This document shows positions 32,655-42,005 of a stretch of DNA of 53,056 nt, in pieces. Source of the DNA: Gammaproteobacteria bacterium (GTDB taxonomy: Bacteria > Pseudomonadota > Gammaproteobacteria > Chromatiales > Chromatiaceae). The notes under the pieces are model-generated. The model saw nothing but the letters and a program-made list of their open reading frames with translations, had not been told where the DNA came from and did not search any database. Numbering within the stretch: the first letter of the stretch is position 1; each line of letters begins with the position of its first letter. The DNA lies in the NCBI GenBank assembly GCA_011389885.1, contig JAABTK010000022.1:1-53056 (forward strand). Reading direction: 5' to 3'. Made by a program: the position numbers and the translations under genes.

Positions 32655-33837
32655 CATCCCCGCCCTCCAGCTCCGCTTCGAGCAGCAGATGGCCATCCAG
32701 ATAGAGCCGGTGCAGCAGCTCGCGGCACGCGTCCTGTTCGATCCAGGGGGCCAGCATATCGTAATCCAGCTTCCGCTCGCGGGTCATCAGCTCCAGCAGG
32801 CCGCCCTGGTCCGCGGGCAAGGTGTATTCGTCACCGTTCGCGAACAGGCTGTCCTCGCCGCCGCCGCGGCTGAAGGCCATGCGCGACAAACCGTTGCGCA
32901 GCAGCCCCTCGGTCTCGCGCAGGCGCGCAAAAAAGCTTTCCAGATCCTCCCCCTGCTCGTTCGGCATCACCTGCAGATTGGGCTTGGTCTCGCTGATATA
33001 GCGCCCGAACCAGCGGCGCAGCTGCTCCGAATCCTGCTCCAGATAGCGGGCGAAGGTCTCGCGCAGATCCTCGATCACCGCCGGCAGGATCTCCCCCGGG
33101 GCCTCCTGGGGCCGCAGCGGCCGGTCCCGATAGCGGGTCAGCGGCGCACGGGTCTCGATCAGCTCGTCGCACCACTGGCCGAACATCTCCTGCATGGTCG
33201 GCGTGCGAAAGCCCACGGAACAGGTCACGCACTCGCCCTCGGCGATGCCCCAATGGGCCACATTGGGCGGCAGATAGAGGCAGTCGCCGGGCTCCAGCAG
33301 CCACTCCTGCTCGGTCTCGAACTCGGGCAGGATGCGCAACGCCAGCCCCGGCACATAGTCGGCCTCCGACACCGGCTGCTGATGGATGCGCCAGCGCCGC
33401 CGCCCCATGGCCTGGTACAGAAAGACATCGTAATCGTCCACATGGGGCCCCACCGAGCCCTGATCCTCGGCATAGCTGACCATCACGTCGTCCAGTCGCC
33501 AATCGGGCAGGAAGCGAAAGAACCCCAACAGCCCCGCCACCTCCGGCATGTACTTGTCCACATCCTGCACCAGCAGGGTCCAATGACTCGGCGGCAGCGC
33601 ATCGAAGGCCTCCAGCTCGAAGGGCCCGTGCCGCACCGCCCAGGGCGTCGCACCCCCCTTCTCCAGCACCAACCGCGCCTCCACCCCCTCCTCACAGGCC
33701 AGACCGCCCAGATCGTTCGGATCCAATCGGCAATCGAAACCGGGGAATGCATTGCGGATCAACAACGGCCGCTTCTGCCAGTACTCGGCCAGGAAGGTCG
33801 CAGCGTCGATGCCGTCGGGGAAATTCGGGCTCTGCAT
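32647..33837 (-). CDS. roxA: 50S ribosomal protein L16 arginine hydroxylase (RoxA/YcfD)
   Basis: This encodes a 396-residue JmjC-type 2-oxoglutarate/iron oxygenase from ATG 33837 (MQSPNFPDGIDAATFLAEYW). The N-terminal part matches YcfD (QKRPLLIRNAFPGF, HWTLLVQDVDKYMPEVAGLL). The metal site is visible as GPHVDDYDVFLYQAMGRRRW and PGDCLYLPPNVAHWG (H-x-D...H). The C-terminal winged-helix region (EYTLPADQGGLLELMTRERK) is also present. It hydroxylates an arginine of L16. GAGGAG precedes the start. It once formed an overlap with the GNAT gene that is now broken. Confidence 0.92.
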   Translation of the reverse strand: MQSPNFPDGIDAATFLAEYWQKRPLLIRNAFPGFDCRLDPNDLGGLACEEGVEARLVLEKGGATPWAVRHGPFELEAFDALPPSHWTLLVQDVDKYMPEVAGLLGFFRFLPDWRLDDVMVSYAEDQGSVGPHVDDYDVFLYQAMGRRRWRIHQQPVSEADYVPGLALRILPEFETEQEWLLEPGDCLYLPPNVAHWGIAEGECVTCSVGFRTPTMQEMFGQWCDELIETRAPLTRYRDRPLRPQEAPGEILPAVIEDLRETFARYLEQDSEQLRRWFGRYISETKPNLQVMPNEQGEDLESFFARLRETEGLLRNGLSRMAFSRGGGEDSLFANGDEYTLPADQGGLLELMTRERKLDYDMLAPWIEQDACRELLHRLYLDGHLLLEAELEGGDDV

Positions 33838-33878
33838 GGTCAACAAAATCTCCTCTCTATCACTCGGTCAGCACCTTC

Positions 33879-34084
33879 ACTCGTTCCCAGGCTCCGCCTG
33901 CCGAGACCCTCGCCCCCACTCGTTCCCAGGCTCCGCCTGGGAATGCGGTCCAGCAGGCTCCGCCTGCCGAGACCCTCCGCCCCGCTCGTTCCCAGGCTCC
34001 GCCTGGGAATGCGGTCCGCAGGCTCTGCCTGCCGAGGCCCCGCGAAGCCGAGCTTCGTGCACCGGGTTCCCAGGCGGAGCCTGG
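33879..34084. repeat. Array of TTCCCAGGCTCCGCCTGGGAA palindromes
   Basis: Several copies of the palindrome CCCAGGCTCCGCCTGGG, alternating with the related CAGGCTCCGCCTGCCGAGAC, fill the spacer between roxA and metY; the last copy is inverted (CCCAGGCGGAGCCTGGGAA). The same family, with CGCC in the centre, occurs at 6390 and 6626. Transcripts would fold into strong hairpins, so it may act as a transcription end for metY or as an mRNA-stability element. Confidence 0.8.
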
Positions 34085-34095
34085 GAACCAGTGGG

Positions 34096-35370
34096 TTATT
34101 TCGCCGCGGCCAGGGCCTGCTCCAGGTCGGCGATGATGTCGTCCAGATGCTCGATGCCAATGGAGAGCCGCACCATGTCTTCGCTGACGCCGGCCTTTTG
34201 CAGCTCTTCGTCGTTGAGCTGGCGGTGGGTGGTGGTGGCCGGGTGGCAGGCTAGGGTCTTGGCGTCGCCGATGTTGACCAGCCGCACCGCCAGTTGCAGG
34301 GCGTCGATGAATCGGGCCCCGGCATCGCGGCCGCCGTCGATGCCGAAGCTGAGGATGCTGGAGGCCTTGCCGCCCATGTACTTGTCCACCAGCGGCCTGT
34401 CGGGGCTGTCGTCGAGGCCGGCGTAGTTGACCCAGCGCACCTGCGGGTGCTGCTGAAGATAGTTCGCCACCGCGAGGGCGTTTTCACAGTGGCGGTCCAT
34501 GCGCACATGCAGGGTCTCGATGCCCTGGAGGATTTGGAAGGTGTTAAACGGCGAGAGGGCCGCGCCCATGTTGCGCAGCGGCACCACCCGGGCGCGGCCG
34601 ATGTAGGCGGCCTCGCCCAGGGCCTCGGTGTAGACCACCCCGTGGTAAGAGACATCGGGCTCGTTCAGGCGCGGGAAGCGCGCCTTGTGCTCGGCCCAGG
34701 GGAATCGACCCGAGTCCACCAACACCCCGCCGAGGGTGGTGCCGTGGCCGCCCATGTATTTGGTCAGCGAATGCACCACGATGTCCGCGCCGTGCTCGAA
34801 GGGGCGACAGAGGTAGGGGCTGGGCACGGTGTTGTCCACGATTAGGGGCACGCCGTGGCTGTGCGCCATCTCGGCCGCGGCGCCGATGTCCACGACATTG
34901 CCCTTGGGGTTGCCGATGGACTCGCAGAACACCGCCTTGGTGTTGGCGTCCACCAGCTTGGACAGGCCTTCGATGTCCTTGGGTCCGGCGAAGCGCACCT
35001 CGATGCCCAGTTGCGGCAGGGTGTGGGCGAACAGGTTGTAGGTGCCGCCGTAGAGGGTGGAGGTGGTGACGATGTTGTCGCCCGCGCCGGCGATGGTGAA
35101 GATGGAGTTGGTGACCGCGGCCATGCCCGAGGCCAGCGCCAAGCCGCCTACGCCGCCTTCCATGGCGGTGACTCGCTGTTCCAGCACGCCGTTGGTGGGA
35201 TTCATCATGCGGGTGTAGATGTTGCCCGGCACCTTGAGATCGAACAGGTCGGCCCCGTGTTGGGTATCGTCGAAGGCGTACGATGTGGTTTGGTAGATGG
35301 GCACGGCCACCGCCTTGGTGGTCGGGTCGGGCCGGTAGCCGGCATGGATGGCCAGGGTTTCGATTTTCAT
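34096..35370 (-). CDS. metY: O-acetylhomoserine sulfhydrylase
   Basis: This encodes a 424-residue PLP enzyme from ATG 35370 (MKIETLAIHAGYRPDPTTKA), with AGAGG upstream; the longer frame to 35547 is not needed. Family signatures: VPIYQTTSYAFDDTQHGADL, YTRMMNPTNGVLEQRVTAME, the PLP lysine in IVVHSLTKYMGGHGTTLGGV, and HPATTTHRQLNDEELQKAGV. It makes homocysteine from O-acetylhomoserine and sulfide, so it suits a sulfide-rich lifestyle. It stands alone, divergent from the cyclase gene. Confidence 0.94.
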   Translation of the reverse strand: MKIETLAIHAGYRPDPTTKAVAVPIYQTTSYAFDDTQHGADLFDLKVPGNIYTRMMNPTNGVLEQRVTAMEGGVGGLALASGMAAVTNSIFTIAGAGDNIVTTSTLYGGTYNLFAHTLPQLGIEVRFAGPKDIEGLSKLVDANTKAVFCESIGNPKGNVVDIGAAAEMAHSHGVPLIVDNTVPSPYLCRPFEHGADIVVHSLTKYMGGHGTTLGGVLVDSGRFPWAEHKARFPRLNEPDVSYHGVVYTEALGEAAYIGRARVVPLRNMGAALSPFNTFQILQGIETLHVRMDRHCENALAVANYLQQHPQVRWVNYAGLDDSPDRPLVDKYMGGKASSILSFGIDGGRDAGARFIDALQLAVRLVNIGDAKTLACHPATTTHRQLNDEELQKAGVSEDMVRLSIGIEHLDDIIADLEQALAAAK

Positions 35371-35555
35371 GTTAGATCCTCTCGGGTGGTTGGGGTGGAC
35401 GCGACCGGGGAGGTTTTGTTTTAGCCGATCACGGAAACGCCTTCCGATCATGCCGCGGCTGCGGCGCCGGTGCAAGTGTCGGGCTCGCCCCAATTGCCAG
35501 GGCGGCCATACCCTGACAACATCCGGACTTTTCCGCCACAGGCGCACGATTCCAG

Positions 35556-36800
35556 ATGCCCCCAGATTCGCAATCCCTGAAGCGCTCCGCCCCGCTGCTC
35601 GAACAGCAGATCCACGGCACCCGCCGGCGCGTGGTGATCCATGAGTGGCTCACCAACACCTTCCACTTCCCCATCGCCAACATCATCCTGGAATCCCTGC
35701 TGGAGGGGCCGTTGGAGTACCTGGGCGAGGTGGATCTGTACGCCATTCTCTCGGCGAGTCTGGTGCAGGCCTGGCTGCTGGGAAGCTGGCAATTCGAGGG
35801 ACGCCCCAAGCCTTTGATCGGCAACCTGATCGGTCCGGCGATTTACACCCTGATCGAGCTGAGTGCGGAGGGCCTGAGCTTTTTCGATAACCCCTATCAC
35901 TGGGCCTATTGGGGCTTTTCGCTGCTCATCGGCTGCATTCAGCAGTGGCGCTTGGCAGTGACGCGGGAAACCGCCTTGATTCTGCTGGAAAACGTGGTGC
36001 GCACCAGCATCCTGATCGTCACCTATTGGATGCTGGAGTCACTACAGGCCCGCGAGGCGATCACGCCGGCAGTCTTTTTCAGCGACGGCTCCCATGAGTT
36101 TCTGGTGATCGTGGTGCTGTTTCTGGGGCTATTGATCGGCATTGCCAACGCCACCTCGCAGGCATACCTGGCACAACTGCGCCGCACCGCGCACCAACTG
36201 CGCGGTTTTTCGGAATGGCTGTTGGGCAAGGAGATCCTATCCCGCGCAGTGGCGAACCCGCAGGAGCTGGCGCTGAAGCGGCGCGAACGCGCCCTGCTAT
36301 TCCTGGACATCCGCGGCTTCACCGCCTGGAGCGAACGCCACAGCCCCGAGGCGGTGGTGAGTCTGCTGAATAACGGCTTCGCCCGCGCCGAGGCGGCCTG
36401 GCGGGACAGCGGCTATATTAAGGTGAAGTTCACCGGCGACGAAATCATGCTGGTGTTCGCCGCCCCGGGCGAGGCCCTGGATACCGCCATCCGTCTGCAT
36501 CACGCCATGGAGGCCTTTTTAACGCCTCACGGCCTCAGCAGCGGCATCGGCCTGCATGCGGGGCTGTTGGTGGAGGGGCTGCTGGGCAGTGCGGAAATCA
36601 AGGGCTACGACGTAATCGGCGATACCGTGAACACCGCCAAGCGCATCTGCGACCAAGCCGCGGGCGGTGAGATCCTGATCTCCGAAGCCCTCCGCGCCCA
36701 ATTGCCGCAGCGCTCCACAGGTACGCCTCGTAAGTTGAACATGAAAGGCAAGGCGGAGCCGATGCGGGTGTATCCGGTGTCCGTCCGCCCCCGGGATTGA
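35556..36800 (+). CDS. Membrane-bound class III adenylate cyclase
   Basis: This encodes a 414-residue protein. Residues ~25-215 contain about five membrane helices (for example GPAIYTLIELSAEGLSFF and EFLVIVVLFLGLLIGIANAT). Residues ~240-410 are a class III cyclase domain: metal aspartates in LLFLDIRGFTAWSE and KVKFTGDEIMLVFA, substrate residues Lys (IKVKFTG) and Asp (GYDVIGDTVNTAKRI) that favour ATP, and the transition-state Asn and Arg in NTAKR. All catalytic positions look intact, so cAMP synthesis is likely. Its stop lies 5 bp from the stop of the convergent CNB-ZIP gene. The membrane part is not a family I can name, so the input signal is unknown. Confidence 0.88.
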   Translation: MPPDSQSLKRSAPLLEQQIHGTRRRVVIHEWLTNTFHFPIANIILESLLEGPLEYLGEVDLYAILSASLVQAWLLGSWQFEGRPKPLIGNLIGPAIYTLIELSAEGLSFFDNPYHWAYWGFSLLIGCIQQWRLAVTRETALILLENVVRTSILIVTYWMLESLQAREAITPAVFFSDGSHEFLVIVVLFLGLLIGIANATSQAYLAQLRRTAHQLRGFSEWLLGKEILSRAVANPQELALKRRERALLFLDIRGFTAWSERHSPEAVVSLLNNGFARAEAAWRDSGYIKVKFTGDEIMLVFAAPGEALDTAIRLHHAMEAFLTPHGLSSGIGLHAGLLVEGLLGSAEIKGYDVIGDTVNTAKRICDQAAGGEILISEALRAQLPQRSTGTPRKLNMKGKAEPMRVYPVSVRPRD

Positions 36801-36805
36801 TTGCG

Positions 36806-38632
36806 CTATTCCAGGGTCTTAAAGAAAATCGCCGCCAAAAACCCGAACAGGGTGGACAACCCGACCACCGAACCGCCCTTCAGATAGGCCTCGGGCAGCA
36901 TGGTCTCGGCGATCATGGTCAGCATGGCGCCCGCGGCGACGCCCTGCACCAGGGCGAACAGCCAGGGGTCCACGCCGATAAAGAACAGGCTCCCGAGCGC
37001 CGCGCCGATGCCGGTGATCAGCATCAGCGAGGTCCACATCCACAGCACCCGCGAAAAGCGCATGCCCTGCTCCCGCATCCCGACCGAACTGGACAGGGCC
37101 TCGGGGTAGTTGGACAGAAACAGGCCGGCGATCAGCGACAGGCTGATATGGCTGTGCAGCAACGAGGCCCCGATCACCAGCGACTCGGGGATGCCGTCGA
37201 GCAAGATGCCCAGCCAGATCGCCAGCGGCGCGCCATGGCTCGCGGCCCGCCCCCCCTGAGGCGGCGCGGCGGGCAACAAACCGCCCTGATCCATGCTGCG
37301 GCTGGCGCGCCGAATCCAACGCGTGGTGCGGTCCTGGCTTAGGGCCTGCTTGTCCTTTAGATATAGCGTCAGGTCGCCCTTGCCCAGGTAGTCGCGCACC
37401 CGCTGTTCAAAGGCCGGGCAACGCTGCAACAGGGCCTCGAAATCGCGCCGCCGCAACACCCAAACATCCGTCTCCATGGTGGTTAGCGCGCTCACCGTGT
37501 GCGGCAACCCGACGAGAAAGGACAGGCCCCCGAACACATCCCGACCATACAGCTTCATCGGCGACTGGCCCGGCGTGCTGGGGTCCAGCAGCGCCACCTC
37601 GCCGCGTTCGATGATAAAAAACCGCTCCCCCCGTTCGCCGTTTTGAAACAGCATTTCGCCGCGCTTATAACGGCGATGAAACAGCCGCGCCGAGACCTCT
37701 CGCACCTCCTCCGCACCGATGCCGCGAAAGATCGGCAAGCGGCGCAAGCGCCCCGCCACCTCTTCAAACTCCTCCATGCGCCGATCCACATCCACCACCG
37801 GCGGAATGCCCTCCCCCGCCAGCACCGCCGCCACTGCCTCCTCCACCCAGTCCTCGATATGCGGCTCCGCCAGCCGATGGCGCTGGCGCAGATAGGTCGC
37901 CACCTCCTCGCCGTCGATCAACTCCGCCAACGCACTGCGCAGCCCCGGCAGGGCGGCCAAACCGCGGTCCAGCGACGACCGCGGCAGCACCCAAAGCCGC
38001 ACCTGACTGCGCGTGCGCGCCACCGTGGCGTGGGTGGCATGGGTCAAAAAGGCCATGCGGGCAAAGGCGTCATTCTTCTTCAACAACTGAAACGGCTGCA
38101 TCCGATTACCCGGGTCTAGCAACTCCACCTCGCCCTCGGCGATAATGTAGAGATGATCCGCCGGATCCTGAGACTGATACAACATCACCCCCTCCGGCGA
38201 CTCCTCCTGGCGCATCATCCCCGCCAGCTCCATCGCCTCCGGCTGCGCCAGCTCACGGAACGCCGGAATCCGCCCCAAATGCGGCAGCGCCAAAGAGGCG
38301 CGCTGCTGCTGTTGGCGCTGCAGATGCTGAATGGTGGTGGAAGTCTTGCGCAAAAAGCCGCCGCGGCGGTTGATGGTCTGATTCAGCAGCTCGAACAACA
38401 GCCCGCCGATCACACACCCCGCGGCCAACGCATAGAAATGCCCGCGCGCCAACGCCGAGGCCACCAAATCGATGGTCAAGGCCGCCAACAGGGCGCCGCC
38501 GCCGAACGCCATCAGCACCGCCAACACCCGATCGCCGGGCCGCCAGACCGCCGAGGTCAGCGTCCCCAGCGGCAGCGAACAGGCACTGACAATACCCAGG
38601 ACAAAGGCCGTAAAAACCGTGGATTCGAGCAT
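36806..38632 (-). CDS. ZIP-family transporter with two cNMP-binding domains in its central loop
   Basis: This encodes a 608-residue protein from ATG 38632 (MLESTVFTAFVLGIVSACSL). It has three N-terminal helices (to ~90), a Gln/Arg linker, cNMP-binding-type domain 1 (~122-245: DHLYIIAEGEVELLDPG), a helical linker, domain 2 (~300-420: RFFIIERGEVALLDPS), then five helices of a ZIP-type permease (GILLDGIPESLVIGAS, AGLFLSNYPEALSSSVGMRE, MLTMIAETMLPEAYLKGG). ZIP proteins carry Zn, Fe or Mn into the cytoplasm. Both usual metal motifs are altered (D-G-I-P-E for H-N-x-P-E; S-N-Y-P-E for H-E-x-P-E). In both cNMP domains the phosphate-cassette Arg is His. The convergent cyclase gene suggests a functional pair; this is inference. 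Confidence 0.88.
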   Translation of the reverse strand: MLESTVFTAFVLGIVSACSLPLGTLTSAVWRPGDRVLAVLMAFGGGALLAALTIDLVASALARGHFYALAAGCVIGGLLFELLNQTINRRGGFLRKTSTTIQHLQRQQQQRASLALPHLGRIPAFRELAQPEAMELAGMMRQEESPEGVMLYQSQDPADHLYIIAEGEVELLDPGNRMQPFQLLKKNDAFARMAFLTHATHATVARTRSQVRLWVLPRSSLDRGLAALPGLRSALAELIDGEEVATYLRQRHRLAEPHIEDWVEEAVAAVLAGEGIPPVVDVDRRMEEFEEVAGRLRRLPIFRGIGAEEVREVSARLFHRRYKRGEMLFQNGERGERFFIIERGEVALLDPSTPGQSPMKLYGRDVFGGLSFLVGLPHTVSALTTMETDVWVLRRRDFEALLQRCPAFEQRVRDYLGKGDLTLYLKDKQALSQDRTTRWIRRASRSMDQGGLLPAAPPQGGRAASHGAPLAIWLGILLDGIPESLVIGASLLHSHISLSLIAGLFLSNYPEALSSSVGMREQGMRFSRVLWMWTSLMLITGIGAALGSLFFIGVDPWLFALVQGVAAGAMLTMIAETMLPEAYLKGGSVVGLSTLFGFLAAIFFKTLE

Positions 38633-39306
38633 CAAACGCCTTCACCGGAGAGATCAGAGGAAAGAACCAACGGACGCATCCTACCGGCCATCGGTTGCAC
38701 CGGGATGAACCCATCGGGAGAATACGCCATCATCCTCGCACGCCGAAAGCCCCAAGCAAACCCGACCCCGCCACCGCCATGCGTCGGCTGCTCAACCAAA
38801 TCCGCGAGCCAAACCCCATCGACCCGCCCGAGGCCCAAGCCTGCGCCAACGGCTGCCAAGGCCGCCCCCTAAAACCGCTGAAACACCCGGCCATGGCACA
38901 CAAATGGTTCGCATGGCTTGCACGCATGGTTGCCAAGCTCCGGCGTGGAAACCCAGCCCGGGGCGCCCTAGCGCCGCTGGGGGGGCAAGGCTCGGCGGTT
39001 GGCGCCGAGCTAGGCTGTCGAACTCAGGCACTCCTAGAGCGAAATCTTTTCCTATTTTTGGCTATGGTCCCCGAGAACAATAATGGCGCCCGTAAGTATT
39101 TCAGGTCGTTGGCAATATAGCTGACTTTCATCGGTTATTTCCAACTATGTAACTTTTTAAATAATCGAGACACCCAGGAATTAAATAGCATTGCGTTCGC
39201 GCAACAAAAGCGGGTGTGCGAGTTGTACCGGATACTTTTAAGCCGTTACTAAGGCGCGCCACGATCCATAAACAGCTCCCCCCGAACGAACACTGACTAA
39301 GAACTC
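38633..39306. other. Long spacer without supported gene
   Basis: I see no convincing gene or RNA. The first part is GC-rich; from about 39030 to 39300 the composition becomes AT-richer up to the IS remnant, which suggests imported DNA. Short palindromes occur near 38960-39010 (GGCGCC...GGCGCCGAG) but no complete repeat element end is visible. Confidence 0.5.
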
Positions 39307-39555
39307 CTAACAAAAAGACGGATCGCTGTCGATATGCCGCCAATAAATCAGAATCGTTGCGAGCTTCATAAACGCCTCATGAATATCCGCCCGTCTTTCG
39401 AAACGCGTCCGAAGACGTCGAAACCCATGCAGCCATCCGATGGTTCGCTCCACCGGCCATCGGTATATGCCCAATCCGCTGCCGTGCTCTGCTCCGCGTT
39501 TCGCAGTCACAGGGATAATCCCTCTTGTGGAGACGGGCTTTACAAAAACAGGCAC
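39307..39555 (-). pseudogene. IS5-family transposase, C-terminal fragment
   Basis: The frame reads GSGLGIYRWPVERTIGWLHG then FRRLRTRFERRADIHEAFMK and ILIYWRH, the C-terminal catalytic part of IS5-group transposases, including the E of the D-D-E triad in the R-W-x-V-E-R-T-I motif. Only 82 residues remain; a stop lies directly upstream (TAA before GTG 39555). Complete elements are about 850-1200 bp. No clear terminal inverted repeats are seen. Confidence 0.8.
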
Positions 39556-39719
39556 TTATGGTAAATTCCGCGGGCTGCGCGTCGGTAGCGTGATTTGCAG
39601 GTCGAGGCGAACGGGATGCTGGTGTTGGAGGGATTTGGCTCGTGCGGCGTGGCTGTTGGTGGTGCGGGCAGTTTCAACAATAGGGCATTGGGTTGTGATG
39701 CTGGGGATTTCGGGGCCGT

Positions 39720-42005
39720 ATGATTACGCTCAAAGATTTGCAGGAGGTGGCTGAGGTTTTGTCTAGTGTTCGTGTTGGTGTGGGTTGCGCTGAAATCGGA
39801 ACGAGGCTTGAGCAGAAGCGGGGTGTTTGGAAGCCGAGCGGACGACGGGCGAGGGTTTGGTGGGCCTGCGTGTGCGGTTTGGTCGGCGCCATGGTCCTGG
39901 CAGGTTGCGATCAGCAAGCATGGAATAATCCATACCGCGGGAGTGGTGACTCGAATGTGGTCTACAGCTCCTTCTCAGAACGCCCCAAGCACTTGGATCC
40001 GGCAAGGTCTTATAGCTCGAATGAGGCGGTGTTTACGGGGCAGGTCTATGAGCCGCCGCTTCAGTACCATTTTTTGAAGCGCCCGTACCAGCTGGAGCCG
40101 TTGGCGGCGGCTTCGATGCCGGAGGCGGTGTTTTACGATGTAGCGGGGGAGGTGGTCGGGGCGGACGCGGCCCCGGGCGAGGTCGCGTATACGGAGTATG
40201 TGGTCCGCATTCGGCACGGGGTGCGCTATCAGCCGCACCCGGCCTTGGCCAAGACGGCCGCGGGGGAGTATCGCTATCATCGGTTGTCGGCGGGGGATTT
40301 GGAGGCGGTTCACAAGCTCTCGGATTTCGAGCATACGGGAAGCCGGGAGGCGTCGGCGGCGGATTTCGTCTTTCAGATTAAGCGGCTGGGGTTGCCGCGC
40401 CTGCATTCGCCGATTCGCGCTTTGATGGAGGAGCATATTGTTGGGCTTTCTGAGTTTGTGGAGGAAGCGCAGGCTGTTATGGCGGAGCATGACGATTCCG
40501 AGGGGGCGTTTTGGGATCTGAGGGCGCTGGATTTGTCTGGGGTCGAGGTGGTCGATCGCTACACCTATAAGATTCGTATCCAGGGTGTGTATCCGCAGTT
40601 TAAGTACTGGCTTGCGATGCCGTTCTTTGCGCCGATTCCGTGGGAGGCGGAGGCGTTCTATAATCAGCCGGGGATGGCGGAGAGGAACCTGTCGTTGGAT
40701 TGGTATCCGATCGGCACCGGGGCCTTCATGCTGAGTGAAAATAATCCAAATCTGCGGATGGTGTTGGAGCGGAACCCGAATTTTCATGGCGAGACCTATC
40801 CGACGCAGGGGGCCCCGGGTGATCGGGAGGCGGGCCTGCTGGTTGATGCGGGGAAGGAGCTGCCACTGGCGGATCGCGCGGTGTACAGCCTGGAGAAAGA
40901 GAATATCCCGTATTGGAATAAGTTTCTGCAAGGGTACTATGATACCTCCGGGGTGGCGTCCGATAGCTTCGACCAAGCGGTGCAGTTCAATGCCCAGGGC
41001 GAAGCGAATCTGACCCCCGAGATGGAGGGGCGTGGGATCCAACTGCTGACGGCAACGACGACCAGTATTTGGTATTTAGGCTTCAATATGCTCGATCCGG
41101 TAGTGGGGGGCGATTCGACCCGGAGCCAATTGCTGCGGCGGGCGATATCCATCGCGCTCGACTTTGAAGAGTACATTTCGATTTTCGCCAACGGCCGCGG
41201 GGTGGTGGCCCAAAGCCCATTGCCGCCTGGGATTTTTGGCTATGAAGAGGGCGACTTTAACCCGTATGTATTTCGCGAGGAGCAGGGGCGGATCCTGCGC
41301 CGTCCGCTGGAGGAAGCCAGGGCATTGCTGGCGGAGGCCGGTTATGCCGGCGGGCGGGATGCGGAAACGGGCGAGCCGCTGATTCTCTACTATGACACCA
41401 TGGCTTCGGGGCCGGACGACAAGGCGCGATTGAACTGGATGCGCAAGCAGTTCGCGAAACTCGACATCGAGCTGGTGATCCGGGCGACGGACTACAACCG
41501 TTTTCAGGAGAAGATGCGCAAGGGCACGGCGCAACTGTTCATGTGGGGCTGGAATGGGGATTATCCGGATCCGGAGAACTTCTACTTCTTGCTTCACGGC
41601 CCCAACAGCAAGGCGGACGGCGCCGGAGAAAACGCAGCCAACTATCGCAACCCCGCGTTCGACGCCTTGTTTCAGCGCATGAAGAATATGGAGAACGGAC
41701 CCGAGCGGCAGGCGGTTATCAATGAAATGAACGCCATTCTGCGTGAAGAGGCGCCCTGGGTGTTCGGCTTCCACCCCAAGGCGTTTTCCCTATACCATGC
41801 CTGGTACCACAATGTGAAGCCGAACCTGATGGCGAACAATACCCTGAAGTATAAGCGGGTGGATGCGGCGTTGCGTGAGCAGAAGCGGATCGAATGGAAC
41901 CCGCCGGTGCTGTGGCCTATCTATCTGCTGGGCCTTGTGCTGGTGCTGGCGCTGTTGCCGGGGTTCTTTGAGCAGAGACGGCGAGAGAGGAGGCGGGGCC
42001 GGTGA
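39720..42005 (+). CDS. Oligopeptide ABC transporter binding protein with C-terminal membrane anchor
   Basis: This encodes a 761-residue solute-binding protein of the SBP_bac_5 (OppA) family. A lipoprotein signal ends LVGAMVLAGCDQQ, preceded by an unusually long N-region; an AGGAGG at 39742-39747 followed by TTG 39759 may mark the true start. Family signatures include FSERPKHLDPARSYSSNEAV and FMWGWNGDYPDPENFYFLLH. The mature domain is larger than OppA. The C-terminus adds a helix (VLWPIYLLGLVLVLALLPGF) followed by an Arg-rich tail, so the protein seems held in the membrane at both ends. It is the first gene of a four-gene operon, overlapping the permease gene by 4 bp. Confidence 0.88.
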   Translation: MITLKDLQEVAEVLSSVRVGVGCAEIGTRLEQKRGVWKPSGRRARVWWACVCGLVGAMVLAGCDQQAWNNPYRGSGDSNVVYSSFSERPKHLDPARSYSSNEAVFTGQVYEPPLQYHFLKRPYQLEPLAAASMPEAVFYDVAGEVVGADAAPGEVAYTEYVVRIRHGVRYQPHPALAKTAAGEYRYHRLSAGDLEAVHKLSDFEHTGSREASAADFVFQIKRLGLPRLHSPIRALMEEHIVGLSEFVEEAQAVMAEHDDSEGAFWDLRALDLSGVEVVDRYTYKIRIQGVYPQFKYWLAMPFFAPIPWEAEAFYNQPGMAERNLSLDWYPIGTGAFMLSENNPNLRMVLERNPNFHGETYPTQGAPGDREAGLLVDAGKELPLADRAVYSLEKENIPYWNKFLQGYYDTSGVASDSFDQAVQFNAQGEANLTPEMEGRGIQLLTATTTSIWYLGFNMLDPVVGGDSTRSQLLRRAISIALDFEEYISIFANGRGVVAQSPLPPGIFGYEEGDFNPYVFREEQGRILRRPLEEARALLAEAGYAGGRDAETGEPLILYYDTMASGPDDKARLNWMRKQFAKLDIELVIRATDYNRFQEKMRKGTAQLFMWGWNGDYPDPENFYFLLHGPNSKADGAGENAANYRNPAFDALFQRMKNMENGPERQAVINEMNAILREEAPWVFGFHPKAFSLYHAWYHNVKPNLMANNTLKYKRVDAALREQKRIEWNPPVLWPIYLLGLVLVLALLPGFFEQRRRERRRGR

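Noticed and set aside
32689-34254. 521-residue open frame antisense to roxA
   Set aside because: Shadow of roxA and of the palindrome array; contains the repeated palindrome translated as a periodic peptide.
38695-39120. 141-residue frame in the long spacer after the CNB-ZIP gene
   Set aside because: No recognisable motif, poor composition and no ribosome site.
39128-39343. 71-residue minus-strand frame beside the IS5 remnant
   Set aside because: Overlaps the end of the transposase remnant and shows no transposase or other family motif.
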